Assembly (NCBI RefSeq): GCF_009914765.1
Contig: NZ_WYDS01000008.1
Coordinates: forward strand, 72,955-136,954
DNA length: 64,000 nt
Source: Halodesulfovibrio sp. MK-HDV
Lineage (GTDB): Bacteria > Desulfobacterota > Desulfovibrionia > Desulfovibrionales > Desulfovibrionaceae
Direction of reading: 5' to 3'
The number at the start of each line of letters is the position of its first letter. The first letter of the stretch is position 1. This document shows positions 25,745 to 34,655 of the stretch, piece after piece. The translations under genes and the position numbers were made by a program. The notes under the pieces are model-generated. The model saw only the letters and a list, made by a program, of their open reading frames with translations, was not told the DNA's origin and searched no databases.

Positions 25745-26093
25745 ACTCGATTTCTGTGTAATCGCGTAATTTGAGGCGTGAAATGATGAAGCTATCGATA
25801 ATCATCTGGGTAAGGTAAAAAACTAGAATTGGAAATATCGAGGTTGGATGCGTCCCTGCATACGTCACGCTCCACAACGCCACAGAGAGCGACATGGGTT
25901 TTTCTGAGGTTATGAATATGGAGGTGACTTAATACTGAGTCATTTTTGGTATAAGTGTCGTTAACTGTGCTTAATAATTCTTAACTACATAGTCTGTTTT
26001 ACTGTGAGGGATGATTAATCGTAAGCAATGGGTGGAGTTCTGCTGTTTCTGTCCGAAGGGTGTGGTAAAATTGTCACCAAAAAGGGGCAAAAA
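25745..26093. other. Gene-free intergenic stretch
   Basis: About 350 nt between the rhodanese terminator and the 106-aa gene. I see no convincing gene, repeat or RNA structure; the promoter of the next gene must lie here. Confidence 0.35.
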
Positions 26094-26414
26094 ATGTACG
26101 ACGACTATGCACGGATTAAAGGAATTGAATATAATGTGTTGCGTACTGATGTTCAGAATCCTTCTATAAAAGAACGGGAAGAATACTGTAAAGTGGTGCG
26201 CACTGCTCTTGAAGAAATGTTTCCTAATGCTGATGTACTTGTAACAAATACAGAGGCACCTGAGCGTATTTACTTTATTACAGACGGCACAACTTCGGCG
26301 GATACATGGGTTCAGGAATATGGAGATACTGAAATTAGAGCCATCAGTAGAGTTGCATGGGAACAGGCATTGGAAGATGATAAAAAAAATGCTGAAGCAT
26401 GTGACCGACTGTAG
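26094..26414 (+). CDS. Hypothetical protein, 106 aa
   Basis: 106 residues from ATG 26094, chosen because aagggg lies 7 nt upstream; the frame extends to 26028 without a ribosome site. No signal peptide, membrane segment or recognised motif. The sequence is acidic and soluble-looking (REEYCKVVRTALEEMFPNAD; TTSADTWVQEYGDTEIRAIS). It has its own terminator and therefore a single-gene unit. Function unknown. Confidence 0.65.
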   Translation: MYDDYARIKGIEYNVLRTDVQNPSIKEREEYCKVVRTALEEMFPNADVLVTNTEAPERIYFITDGTTSADTWVQEYGDTEIRAISRVAWEQALEDDKKNAEACDRL

Positions 26415-26433
26415 CCATAAATTTACATTGTTA

Positions 26434-26468
26434 TAAAGAGCCTTCCTAAATAGGGAGGCTTTTTTTGT
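26434..26468 (+). terminator. Terminator after the 106-aa gene
   Basis: agccttcct / agggaggct stem with an aaat loop, followed by T7. Confidence 0.88.
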
Positions 26469-26582
26469 GGATCACGAGGGAGCAAATTCAACGGATTTAT
26501 AGCTTGGGGAGCACAATATACAGGTCGTCCGGCCGTTATTTTCGTATTATAGGGCAAGTCCTTTTACATAAGGGGGAGTGTT

Positions 26583-27782
26583 ATGAGTACGCAAAGTAAA
26601 GAGTGTCGTTTGACTGTTGGTGGTTGTGTGAACTCTGTGCTGGCTCAGGCTCGGCTACGCATTCTTATTGTCGGTAACGGCATAGCAGGTAGTACGCTGG
26701 CAGCGTTGCTGTATCAGCACGGCGAAACTCCTGTAGTTGTTGAGCGAGGAAGTAAAGATGATGCAGGTGGGTATGCTCTCGGTTTGTATCCTTTAGGCGC
26801 GCGAGTTCTGCATGGGCTTGGTATGTACCGCAGGTACCGGCAGATAAGCCGGAGAATGGAGCGGTATGTACTGCACGAGTCAACCGGTGATGTGTTGAAA
26901 GAATTTCCGCTGGCCGAATTCACAGATAGGTACGGGGATATCCGCGGAGTGGATAGGGGCTTATTACTTGCTTTGTTACGAAGCACCGTTCCCCAGGAAA
27001 ACGTATTCTACAATACAACGGTTCAGCATATACAGAACAACCCTCATGGTGCCGTTGTGACTTTTTCTGATGGTTCAGCGCATGAGTTTGATCTTGTTGT
27101 CGGAGCAGACGGGATGCATTCAGAGGTTCGAGGAATGATCTTTTCCCAAAATGAGTTCGCATACAAGGCGACGGGCTGGGGTGGCTGGGGCGTGTGGCGT
27201 TCCTTGGAAGGTTTTGATGAAGCGACTTATAGAGAACTGTGGGCTGATGGTTGGTTTATCGGACTCTATCCAGTCCAGAACAAGCTTGCCGTTTTTTTGG
27301 GCGGAAATAAGAAAGAACTCTCTACAACCACAGCCGCAGAGTTTGTAGAGATGCTGCGCAAGAAATTACCTGCCGGAATCCTGCATTCTGCCTTGCAGTC
27401 TTTGGAAGGGCTTGATTATGCATATTTTTGGGACATGGAAGATTGCCGTGCAACACAATGGTTTTCTAAGCGCGTTGTGCTGTTGGGGGATTCCTCGACT
27501 GCCTTTTTACCTACTGCGGGTATAGGCGCGTCTATGGCGATGAACTCAGCGTCTGTTCTTGCAGATGAATTGTCTCGTACTGATGTAGAGTATCTTGCTT
27601 TAGCATTGGAAAAGTATGTAATACGCCAAAAGGAACGGGTTGAAATGGCACAGAAGAACTCTCGTTTCCTTGCAAAACTAATGTTTCAGAACTCTTTATC
27701 TACCTCTGTAGTACGTAACTACTTAGTAAAGATGTATTCACTTCAGGGGTTATTGAAAGGTATCGGTAAAATAATGCGTTGA
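26583..27782 (+). CDS. FAD-dependent monooxygenase-like oxidoreductase
   Basis: 399 residues, ATG with a gggggag site. The Rossmann FAD motif ILIVGNGIAGSTLAALLYQHG is at about 23-43, the DG motif LVVGADGMHSEVR near 165, and the flavin ribityl motif VVLLGDSSTAFLPTAGIGASMAMNSA near 300, as in the PHBH-type monooxygenase family. Such enzymes hydroxylate or oxidise aromatics using NAD(P)H and O2, which is unusual for a strict anaerobe. A geranylgeranyl-reductase-like or other redox use is an alternative. It has no operon partners. Confidence 0.82.
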   Translation: MSTQSKECRLTVGGCVNSVLAQARLRILIVGNGIAGSTLAALLYQHGETPVVVERGSKDDAGGYALGLYPLGARVLHGLGMYRRYRQISRRMERYVLHESTGDVLKEFPLAEFTDRYGDIRGVDRGLLLALLRSTVPQENVFYNTTVQHIQNNPHGAVVTFSDGSAHEFDLVVGADGMHSEVRGMIFSQNEFAYKATGWGGWGVWRSLEGFDEATYRELWADGWFIGLYPVQNKLAVFLGGNKKELSTTTAAEFVEMLRKKLPAGILHSALQSLEGLDYAYFWDMEDCRATQWFSKRVVLLGDSSTAFLPTAGIGASMAMNSASVLADELSRTDVEYLALALEKYVIRQKERVEMAQKNSRFLAKLMFQNSLSTSVVRNYLVKMYSLQGLLKGIGKIMR

Positions 27783-27813
27783 GTTAACCTCATAGTAATT
27801 AAGAGGTTAACTC
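27781..27813. repeat. 11-bp perfect inverted repeat overlapping the stop codon
   Basis: GAGTTAACCTC (27781-27791) and GAGGTTAACTC (27803-27813). The first arm includes bases of the TGA stop at 27780-27782. There is no T run, so it may stabilise the 3' end of the mRNA instead of acting as a classical terminator. Confidence 0.6.
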
Positions 27814-28197
27814 TATATGTTGGATTATTGCAACGATACAGTGCGTTTTTTCTAGTAATGTTATCTATTTGTTAGCCGATAGGAAGATGTCGGCAGATTT
27901 TGCTGACGTATGTGCTGAATATAGAGCCATATTTCCATAGTGGTAATATGTGAATAAACACTTAGTTTTTCAAAGCTCACTTGGATAACAGTCAGTATAG
28001 ACGTATGCTGACTGTTTTGTTGACAATATTAAAGGCATAAGAGGGCAGTTGATGCTTTTTATAGCATCAAGTCTGGATTATTGCGACCGGCACAATGGCT
28101 GAAACATGGGGTGGTTATTCCCTTTGCTTATCCACGGTTAACACAAATGAACAGGCACTGGGGGCAGTGACGTTCGTATTTGTTAGAAGGGTATACT
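27814..28197. other. Intergenic region before the chemotaxis receptor
   Basis: About 380 nt with no gene seen. It contains a terminator-like hairpin at 27988-28022 (acagtcag / ctgactgt followed by tttgtt). The receptor promoter is presumably downstream of this hairpin. Confidence 0.4.
27988..28022 (+). terminator. Probable terminator hairpin
   Basis: aacagtcagtat / gtatgctgactgtt pairs with one bulge, with a short T-rich tail. It lies 206 nt after the oxidoreductase stop. Confidence 0.55.
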
Positions 28198-30354
28198 ATG
28201 TTCGATCGCATGAAGTTTAGGAATAAGATTATTCTTTGTTTGTGTATTGCAATGTGTGTTGTTTTTGGCGTGTATTCATTCCAGCTTTCTGGAGAAGCAC
28301 GTGACATGTCTGTTGCACAGGCAAAGGCACAAGCTAAGCTTGTTGGGGGGAAATACGGTAACGAGGTAAAACTGGAGATCGAAGAAGCGCTTAACGTCTC
28401 ACAGACATTGATCGAAGTTATCCGGTCAATGCGCACCAATCCTGAGACAATGGATCGAGACGTAATCGATACCATGATGAAAGAGTCTATTCGTAACGGT
28501 GAATCTTTTTATGGTATTCAGGCAGTATTTGAGCCGAACGGTCTTGATGGTCGTGACGCTGAACATGCTGGCAAACGTGAGTGGTGGGGGGCAGACGGAC
28601 GATATGGTCCATATTTCTGGAAAGCTAACGGAACATTTAAGGCTGAAGATTTAACACAGCACAGTCCTGAAACAAACAGAAGCTGGTACATGGAACCTAG
28701 AGACAAACGTTCTATTGTACTAACAGAGCCATATTTTGCACCTGTTGCGAAAAAATACATGGCTACCATCTGTGTTCCGTTGTTTGAAGCAGGAAAATTC
28801 TTAGGTATTGTCGGTGTCGATTTTACCTTGTCTTCATTTGACGAGATGATTCAGCGAATTAAGCCGATGGGCACAGGGCGTGCTGCAATTATGTCTACAA
28901 GCGGCTACCTTGTAGCGCATCCAAATCCGGATCTTGTAGGCAAGAACATTACAGAAGCATTTTCTCCTGAAGATAGAAACAAGGTAAGTAATGCCGTAAA
29001 GAACGGAGAGTTTCTCCAGTTTACAGCAGTATCTCCTTTGGACGGCAAAGAGAACATGTACGTTTTTGAGCCGATCACTATTACAGGAACAGACAGCCCT
29101 TGGAGTATCCTCGTTATTATCCCTACAGAGACTATTCTTAAGGACGCAAACGAGTTTCTTAATTTCAGTTTGATTTTCTCAGTTATAGCAATCTTGCTTA
29201 TTTCATTGGTGATTTTTGGTATTGTCACTTATCTCACCAAGCCGTTTGCATTATTGATTAAAGCTACACAGGATGTTTCAGCTGGTGATTACAATGCATT
29301 GCCGGAGGACGACCGTTTCTCTAGTGAGTTTCTGACATTGCATCTTGCCATGAAAGACATGGTACTCAAGCTGGTGCAGAATATGCGCATGGCTGATGAT
29401 AAAACACAGGAAGCCGAGACTAAAAGCCGCGAGGCCGAGGTTGCTTTGGGGCAGGCTGAAGAAGCCCGTGCTCAGGCTGAAGTTGCAAAGCGTGAAGGTA
29501 TGCTTCAGGCGGCATCACAACTTGAAGGTATTGTTATGCAGATTTCTTCTGCCTCTGATGAACTTGCAGCTCAGGTTGATGAAGCAAGCCGTGGAGCTGA
29601 TGTTCAGCGCGAACGCACGACAGAAGCTGCTACCGCAATGGAACAGATGAACGTGACCGTTCTTGAAGTTGCACAGAACGCAGGTCGGGCAGCTGAAAGT
29701 GCTGATGAAGCCCGTGTTAATGCAGAGTCCGGTGGAGAAATTGTTGAAGGCGTGGTCAAATCGATTCAGCGTGTGAACGAAGAGGCGCGTAGACTGGAAT
29801 CCGGTTTAGGTGATTTGGGTGTACAGGCTGAAGGTATCGGTAACATTATGAGCGTTATTTCTGATATTGCAGATCAGACTAACTTACTTGCCCTCAATGC
29901 TGCGATTGAAGCTGCACGTGCAGGTGAAGCAGGTAGAGGCTTTGCTGTAGTAGCGGATGAAGTTCGTAAACTTGCCGAAAAAACCATGCAGGCAACCTCT
30001 GAGGTTGAGCGAGCAGTATCTGCAATCCAGCAAGGAACCCGCGAAAATATCGTAGGTATGCAGGGTGCAGTTAAAACCGTTGGCTCAAGTACAGAACTGG
30101 CTGAACAGGCCGGTGAAGCCCTTGGTGCTATCGTCCGTATCGTAGAAGATACTTCTGATCAGGTGCGAACAATTGCTACCGCTGCTGAAGAGCAGTCTGC
30201 TGCTTCTGAACAGATTAGTCAGAACACAGAAGAGGTGAACAGAATCGCTGGTGAAACTGCTGAATCTATGAGTCAGTCAGCATTGGCGATGACAGAACTT
30301 GCGCGTCTTTCCGGTGAATTATCACAGGTAATTGAAGGATTGAAACGCGTTTAG
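28198..30354 (+). CDS. Methyl-accepting chemotaxis protein with dCACHE sensor
   Basis: 718 residues from ATG 28198 (aagg 8 nt upstream). Order: N-terminal membrane helix (about 8-28); a large periplasmic dCACHE domain (about 35-300; [18 protein letters not shown] and [13 protein letters not shown]); a second helix (about 317-340); HAMP; coiled coil; and the MCP signalling hairpin with [20 protein letters not shown]. There is no C-terminal CheR-tethering pentapeptide; it ends GLKRV. It senses small molecules, typically amino or carboxylic acids, and controls the flagellar motor through CheA/CheW encoded elsewhere. Confidence 0.93.
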   Translation: MFDRMKFRNKIILCLCIAMCVVFGVYSFQLSGEARDMSVAQAKAQAKLVGGKYGNEVKLEIEEALNVSQTLIEVIRSMRTNPETMDRDVIDTMMKESIRNGESFYGIQAVFEPNGLDGRDAEHAGKREWWGADGRYGPYFWKANGTFKAEDLTQHSPETNRSWYMEPRDKRSIVLTEPYFAPVAKKYMATICVPLFEAGKFLGIVGVDFTLSSFDEMIQRIKPMGTGRAAIMSTSGYLVAHPNPDLVGKNITEAFSPEDRNKVSNAVKNGEFLQFTAVSPLDGKENMYVFEPITITGTDSPWSILVIIPTETILKDANEFLNFSLIFSVIAILLISLVIFGIVTYLTKPFALLIKATQDVSAGDYNALPEDDRFSSEFLTLHLAMKDMVLKLVQNMRMADDKTQEAETKSREAEVALGQAEEARAQAEVAKREGMLQAASQLEGIVMQISSASDELAAQVDEASRGADVQRERTTEAATAMEQMNVTVLEVAQNAGRAAESADEARVNAESGGEIVEGVVKSIQRVNEEARRLESGLGDLGVQAEGIGNIMSVISDIADQTNLLALNAAIEAARAGEAGRGFAVVADEVRKLAEKTMQATSEVERAVSAIQQGTRENIVGMQGAVKTVGSSTELAEQAGEALGAIVRIVEDTSDQVRTIATAAEEQSAASEQISQNTEEVNRIAGETAESMSQSALAMTELARLSGELSQVIEGLKRV

Positions 30355-30369
30355 ACGATAAACACTGCT

Positions 30370-30411
30370 ATTAAAAGAGCCTGACACATTGGTGTCAGGC
30401 TCTTTTTTTGT
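30370..30411 (+). terminator. Terminator after the MCP gene
   Basis: agagcctgacac / gtgtcaggctct perfect 12-bp stem, attg loop, T7 tail. Confidence 0.92.
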
Positions 30412-30461
30412 CTGTTGATCAACATTGCGGATGTTATTCAGCAGTAACGTACAGTGAAATA

Positions 30462-31256
30462 TTATGACGGGATGTGCTTTGTCAGTACAAGTGTCATTGC
30501 TGAAGTGAAACAGCGTTTGCGAACCAGCAGTAGTACTAGAATTGACGCAAGGGCTGTTGATCCGACGATCATAAGCATAACGACGATCTGGTAGCGGACG
30601 GCTTCCTGTGGATCAACTCCAGCGAGGATCTGACCGGTCATCATGCCGGGAATGGAGACCAGTCCGACACTCATCATAGAGTTAATTGCCGGAATCATAC
30701 CTGCGCGAAGTGATGTGCGAAAAATTTCTTCTGTGGCTTCTTTGTAGTCTGCACCATGGCATAGATACATTTCAACCTGATCGCGCTTTGAGCGTAGTTC
30801 TGAAAAGAACCGTTCCAAGGTAAGGGAAAGGGCATTCATGGAGTTACCAGCCACCATTCCACCAATAGGAATAAAATATTGCGGGCTCCACCAAGGATCT
30901 GCGCCGATAATAATCTTCGTAACAAGAATTGTGATGAGCGTGTAGCTGATCATTACTGCAAGAGTTGTGGGAGCAAAGTAGGCCACTTGCTTTTCTTTCA
31001 CTCGCCCGTAGACAATATGCACAGAGAAGAATGTCATGATGGCGTAGACTGTCAGTACAAGGAATGCGTTGTCGAGGCCGAAAAGAATGTTCAGCAAATA
31101 CCCCATTGCCAGCAACTGGGCAAAGGTGCGGATTACGCCTACAAATAAGTCGCGCTCAAGCTTTAAATGATAATACAATGATGCTGCTGCGGATATGCTT
31201 ACAAGCCCGAGAGCTATGACAAGCTGTATCCATGATATGGAGATGAATGATGTCAT
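30462..31256 (-). CDS. fetB: FetB-type (UPF0014) ABC transporter permease
   Basis: 264 residues with about seven membrane helices. The family signature is GGMVAGNSMNALSLTLERF followed by a cytoplasmic loop with EEIFRTSLRAGMIPAINSMMSVGLVSIPGMMTGQILAG. This matches YbbM/FetB, reported to export iron and aid peroxide resistance. It starts inside the last codons of fetA (4-nt overlap), indicating coupling. The transported metal is inferred from the family only. Confidence 0.88.
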   Translation of the reverse strand: MTSFISISWIQLVIALGLVSISAAASLYYHLKLERDLFVGVIRTFAQLLAMGYLLNILFGLDNAFLVLTVYAIMTFFSVHIVYGRVKEKQVAYFAPTTLAVMISYTLITILVTKIIIGADPWWSPQYFIPIGGMVAGNSMNALSLTLERFFSELRSKRDQVEMYLCHGADYKEATEEIFRTSLRAGMIPAINSMMSVGLVSIPGMMTGQILAGVDPQEAVRYQIVVMLMIVGSTALASILVLLLVRKRCFTSAMTLVLTKHIPS

Positions 31257-31954
31257 GGAAGTATGCTCACAGTGCCGTCTGCAACGGAAATATGCATATG
31301 CGGACAGGTTGGATGGTAACTTGTGTGGTTCACCATCATGATTGATGTTCCCTGCTGCACCAGTTCTTCAGCTGCTTGTTCAACGCGCTCTCTGCTTTCA
31401 AGATCAAGAGAGCTTGTTGGTTCGTCAAAACAGATTACGTCAGGATCGGTAAGTACTGCACGGATGAAACAGAGGCGCTGTTGCTGCCCGACCGACAGTG
31501 TTTCGGCAGGTGCATCCAGCGAAACATTCTCCAACGCTAATTTTTTAAGCCATTGAAGAAGTCTTCCTTCTTCTGGCTGCATACAGTTCTTTCTGCTGTG
31601 TAGTGCAAATGGGAATAGCAGGTTTTGACGTACAGAGCCTGGTACAAGTGTCGGCTGTTGTTGCACGAATCCTATATGCGCACGCAAGGTGGGCGGGTAG
31701 AATGACGTAATTGGAGTGCCGCGTAATAGTATCTCCCCACCAGAGGCTTCTTCAAGACGAACAACAAGCCGTAGGAGTGTTGATTTTCCAGAACCGGATG
31801 CGCCGGAGATGAGAACAAACTGGCCTTGCGGAATATTGAATGAAACGTTGTGTAGACCGGCTCCACCGGGCCATGTGAAACTGACGTTCTTAAATGTCAA
31901 CACCGGAGTATTACTGTGCGTGCCGGTTTGTGGTTCTGGTAATGGAGAGTGCAT
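31253..31954 (-). CDS. fetA: FetA-type ABC transporter ATP-binding protein
   Basis: 233 residues. Walker A SGASGSGKSTLLRLV, Q-loop IGFVQQQPTLVPGSV, signature ETLSVGQQQRLCFIRAV, Walker [13 protein letters not shown] and H-loop MMVNHTSYHP. The signature LSVGQQQR differs slightly from LSGGQ but is common in this subfamily. It is the ATPase of the FetB permease encoded immediately downstream. Confidence 0.88.
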   Translation of the reverse strand: MHSPLPEPQTGTHSNTPVLTFKNVSFTWPGGAGLHNVSFNIPQGQFVLISGASGSGKSTLLRLVVRLEEASGGEILLRGTPITSFYPPTLRAHIGFVQQQPTLVPGSVRQNLLFPFALHSRKNCMQPEEGRLLQWLKKLALENVSLDAPAETLSVGQQQRLCFIRAVLTDPDVICFDEPTSSLDLESRERVEQAAEELVQQGTSIMMVNHTSYHPTCPHMHISVADGTVSILP

Positions 31955-32428
31955 AATTATCTCGTTGGGTCTTGTTGATTGTACCTAAAAAAGATCAAGT
32001 TTTGTTTGAAATGCTTAGTATGGACATCTAAGGCAAAAAGGATGACATACATAATCCGACATAGATACTTCATCATGTCAAGCTTGTGAGGAAAGTGTGA
32101 CTTTCCATAGAAGGTTGTTACCGATGGGCTATTCATAAGATTTTCTTCGCAAGGAAGTTGTCTAGTCTAAAAGTACCAGATTGATGACGTGTAATGTGCA
32201 ATAAATTTGCAGAACCATAATCTTGCTATGTCATATGTTGTTATGTCAATGAATTTGATTTAAGATTTATATTTTATTTTTTCTTTTTAAAAACAATATG
32301 TTATTTTAGTTGAAGAAAAAAGTAAGAACTTATTTTTTTAGAGCTTGCAATTTGTACAGAGAGCTTCATATCTTTGCCTCTTGTACGTATTGTTTCACCA
32401 ACTCGCATTTTTTAAAGACGGATTGAGC
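31955..32428. other. Divergent intergenic region upstream of cassette A
   Basis: About 470 nt between fetA (-) and the cassette A sensor gene (+). The right half is extremely AT-rich (runs of T and A near 32255-32340). I found no gene or clear operator. Confidence 0.4.
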
Positions 32429-33388
32429 ATGTATCAGGAACAAAATGGGTGTATCAGAGCCTTAGTAAATATATCAGATCAGGATCTGTTATGTTTTGTG
32501 AACGATTTTCAAGCACTGCTATGGAGAGTTGAGATTCCCCGTTCTCGAATTGAGATTTTGAATGAATTCGTCATCGAAGGGTTAGGTGAGGATACTTCAC
32601 TTTTTATGAAGAATATATCCTTTAGGGATGAGTTATTGCTGCCTGGTGAAAAAGGGCGTGTAGATGCTTTTTTTGATAAAATGAAGGAGCGCAAAAGTGC
32701 TTCTACTGTTTTTCGTATTATCAACAAATCTGGTGTGCTCATGTGGCTTAAGCTCATTGGTACACGTAGTTCTTGCGACCCTAATTATTACCACGGCACA
32801 TTAAGCGATGTTACAGACACTGCCGCAGTGGTAACAAAGATAGCTGAAGAAGAGCTTGTCGAAGGTGCACAAATTGTTTTGAAGGAAGATAAGGCCGCGG
32901 CAGTTGTGGCGCCAACCGGAAGCCAGTATGAAATCAATATTTCGGATGCGTTGATGGCTATGCACGAACGGTTGCATCAGCAGGAACATACGGATGGTTT
33001 GTTGTTTTCAGATGTGCAGACCCGAAAAAATAAAGTAAGCGTGCATTACAGTGGTAAAGTTTTTGAAGGTGCTGTTCAGGGAGAAATTTACCCATACAAG
33101 GGAACAATTGCTCAAGATATTGAACGGTACAATCTTAACTATCTTATTGTGGATGACACGCTGGACAGCATTAAGCCCATCGACTGGGCTTTGTTTGTTC
33201 CGCGTGGGATTCGTTCCTACTATGCCAAACCGTATTATGTACGGGGAGTGCTTCGTAGCGTGGTAATTATCTGTTCTAAAAAGACGGCTGCCTTTAAAGA
33301 TAAATTGATTGATTCGTATGATGATGTTTTAGAGCCTTTCATGAAGGTTGCACGTCCTTGGCGTAGGCAGGATCACGCTAAAATATAG
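32429..33388 (+). CDS. PAS/GAF-like sensor without output domain (cassette A)
   Basis: 319 residues from ATG 32429; the frame stays open to 32345, so the start is uncertain. Residues about 20-130 look like a PAS fold (LLWRVEIPRSRIEILNEF ... STVFRIINKSGVLMWLKL). About 210-305 resemble a GAF-like domain, ending in a strongly conserved stretch, SIKPIDWALFVPRGIRSYYA. No kinase, GGDEF or HTH output is present. The product of the - strand gene at 60201 has the same ends (SIKPIDWALFIPRGIRSYYA) plus one extra PAS, and both lie immediately upstream of a GntR gene. It probably senses the signal for the cassette, by an unknown route. Confidence 0.7.
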   Translation: MYQEQNGCIRALVNISDQDLLCFVNDFQALLWRVEIPRSRIEILNEFVIEGLGEDTSLFMKNISFRDELLLPGEKGRVDAFFDKMKERKSASTVFRIINKSGVLMWLKLIGTRSSCDPNYYHGTLSDVTDTAAVVTKIAEEELVEGAQIVLKEDKAAAVVAPTGSQYEINISDALMAMHERLHQQEHTDGLLFSDVQTRKNKVSVHYSGKVFEGAVQGEIYPYKGTIAQDIERYNLNYLIVDDTLDSIKPIDWALFVPRGIRSYYAKPYYVRGVLRSVVIICSKKTAAFKDKLIDSYDDVLEPFMKVARPWRRQDHAKI

Positions 33389-33429
33389 TCGACTAAATAT
33401 ATCGGGTTTAAGATAAATGACCCACAATT

Positions 33430-33464
33430 AAACCACCCTAACGAGAGTTAGGGTGGTTTTTTAT
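33430..33464 (+). terminator. Terminator between the cassette A sensor and regulator genes
   Basis: aaccaccctaac / gttagggtggtt perfect 12-bp stem with a short gaga loop and T6 tail. It separates the sensor gene from the GntR-led operon. Confidence 0.92.
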
Positions 33465-33467
33465 TAT

Positions 33468-33484
33468 AATTGGCTCACCCAATT
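33468..33484. promoter_or_regulatory. Candidate GntR operator, cassette A
   Basis: AATTGG-ctcac-CCAATT, a perfect 6-bp inverted repeat with a 5-nt spacer, about 140 bp upstream of the GntR gene. A near-identical site (AACTGG-N5-CCAATT) precedes the paralogous GntR gene in cassette B. Placement and conservation fit autoregulation. Confidence 0.55.
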
Positions 33485-33625
33485 GTATTTTTGGGTTACA
33501 AATTGATTAGATTGGGTCAATAGTAGCATAAAAAAACACTTTTTATTGTTATTGATTTTTTGCGCATGTAATTACCTACTTACTCTAACCTGTAGCAATA
33601 CAGCAGAATCTGTGCTGGAGGGACT

Positions 33626-34360
33626 GTGAAAGGTTATCAGGAGTTATTGAAAAAGCTATCAGCCATTGTGCACGAACATAATCTTCAGCCCGGAGACCGC
33701 CTGCCACCGGAAAGGGTGCTTGCACCACTTCTGGGAGTCTCCCGAAATACGCTGAGGAATGTTTTGCATAAGCTTGAAGCATGCAGGCTTGTTTCCATTC
33801 GAAAAGGTAGCGGTACCTTTTTACATACATGTTTACTCGAATTTGAAGATGTACAGGAATCAAGCGGACATGACTCTGAAAGGCAAATGGCAGAACGAAA
33901 TGAGGGGTCGTTTTTGATTCTCCCAATTGTTGCGGCACAGAGTGCAGATAATATAGGGGTGCGGCTTATTGATAAATTGCAGCAGGCAAATATTGCGCTG
34001 TCTCGCAGCCTGCTGTCCGGTGCTACACCCATGATCTACGACGATGTGCTGAGCTTTTTCCGTATTTTAGCGCAAGGTACTAATAACCAATATTTAGTGG
34101 CGGTTGTTGAGCATCTTTTCGCTTATTCAGATTCGTTAGGAACAACGATTACCAGATTGACGCAAGAGCAACGAAACAAGTTGTTCGCATCCCATGTGAA
34201 GTTAATTCATGCACTGCGGGAGCGGGATAGGGGTCACGCTGCTGAGATAATGAAAAGGTATATCTTGTTTTTTTCATACGCAGCCGAAGTGCATTGCAAT
34301 GTGAAAGCAACAGATTTGGTTTTTGCTGCAATGCAGGAGTATGAGGGGGATTGGTCATGA
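33626..34360 (+). CDS. FadR-type GntR family transcriptional regulator (cassette A)
   Basis: 244 residues from GTG 33626 with ggaggg 4 nt upstream. The N-terminal winged helix (about 1-70) contains PGDRLPPERVLAPLLGVSRNTLRNVLHKL and the wing SIRKGSGTFL. The C-terminal part is an all-helical FCD-like ligand domain (about 100-230; ...LFASHVKLIHALRERDRGHAAEIMKRY). It should bind an operator as a dimer and release it on binding a small acid or similar ligand. Its stop overlaps the next start (ATGA). The - strand gene at 59237 is its paralog. Confidence 0.88.
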   Translation: MKGYQELLKKLSAIVHEHNLQPGDRLPPERVLAPLLGVSRNTLRNVLHKLEACRLVSIRKGSGTFLHTCLLEFEDVQESSGHDSERQMAERNEGSFLILPIVAAQSADNIGVRLIDKLQQANIALSRSLLSGATPMIYDDVLSFFRILAQGTNNQYLVAVVEHLFAYSDSLGTTITRLTQEQRNKLFASHVKLIHALRERDRGHAAEIMKRYILFFSYAAEVHCNVKATDLVFAAMQEYEGDWS

Positions 34361-34605
34361 AACTGACCAGAAGGGGCTTTCTCTCTGCACCATTTACATT
34401 TGCATCATCCGTTGATGAGACACCGGTTGATATTGTGAATGAACATCCGGACTCTATTGAAGTCAGTACGGAGCTCTTCAGCGAGTTTCCAGCCGAGTTG
34501 CTTGCAATGGAAGCAGAACGACTGGGGCTATCGCCAGATGCTGATAGCGACGAGGTGTGTCGGGCTATCCAAGCTGCCTTGGAAAGCTGCAAAAATTCTT
34601 CATAG
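34357..34605 (+). CDS. Small protein with twin-arginine-like N-terminus (cassette A)
   Basis: 82 residues; ATG 34357 overlaps the GntR stop as ATGA, so it is translationally coupled. It begins MKLTRRGFLSAPFTFASS, matching a Tat motif (TRRGFL) but with a weak hydrophobic stretch. The rest is acidic, ending LGLSPDADSDEVCRAIQAAL. Cassette B has a similar-sized gene (59021) at the same place starting MKRREFFSRL and with an LGIDPATVTPGQLEEL tail. Both resemble the small 'Tat target' proteins annotated beside formate dehydrogenases. It may be an export adaptor or maturation factor. Function unknown. Confidence 0.7.
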   Translation: MKLTRRGFLSAPFTFASSVDETPVDIVNEHPDSIEVSTELFSEFPAELLAMEAERLGLSPDADSDEVCRAIQAALESCKNSS

Positions 34606-34655
34606 AGTCTTGTTGATAGAACAAATGCATTCCGCAAGGGAATAGGAGGTCGCTA

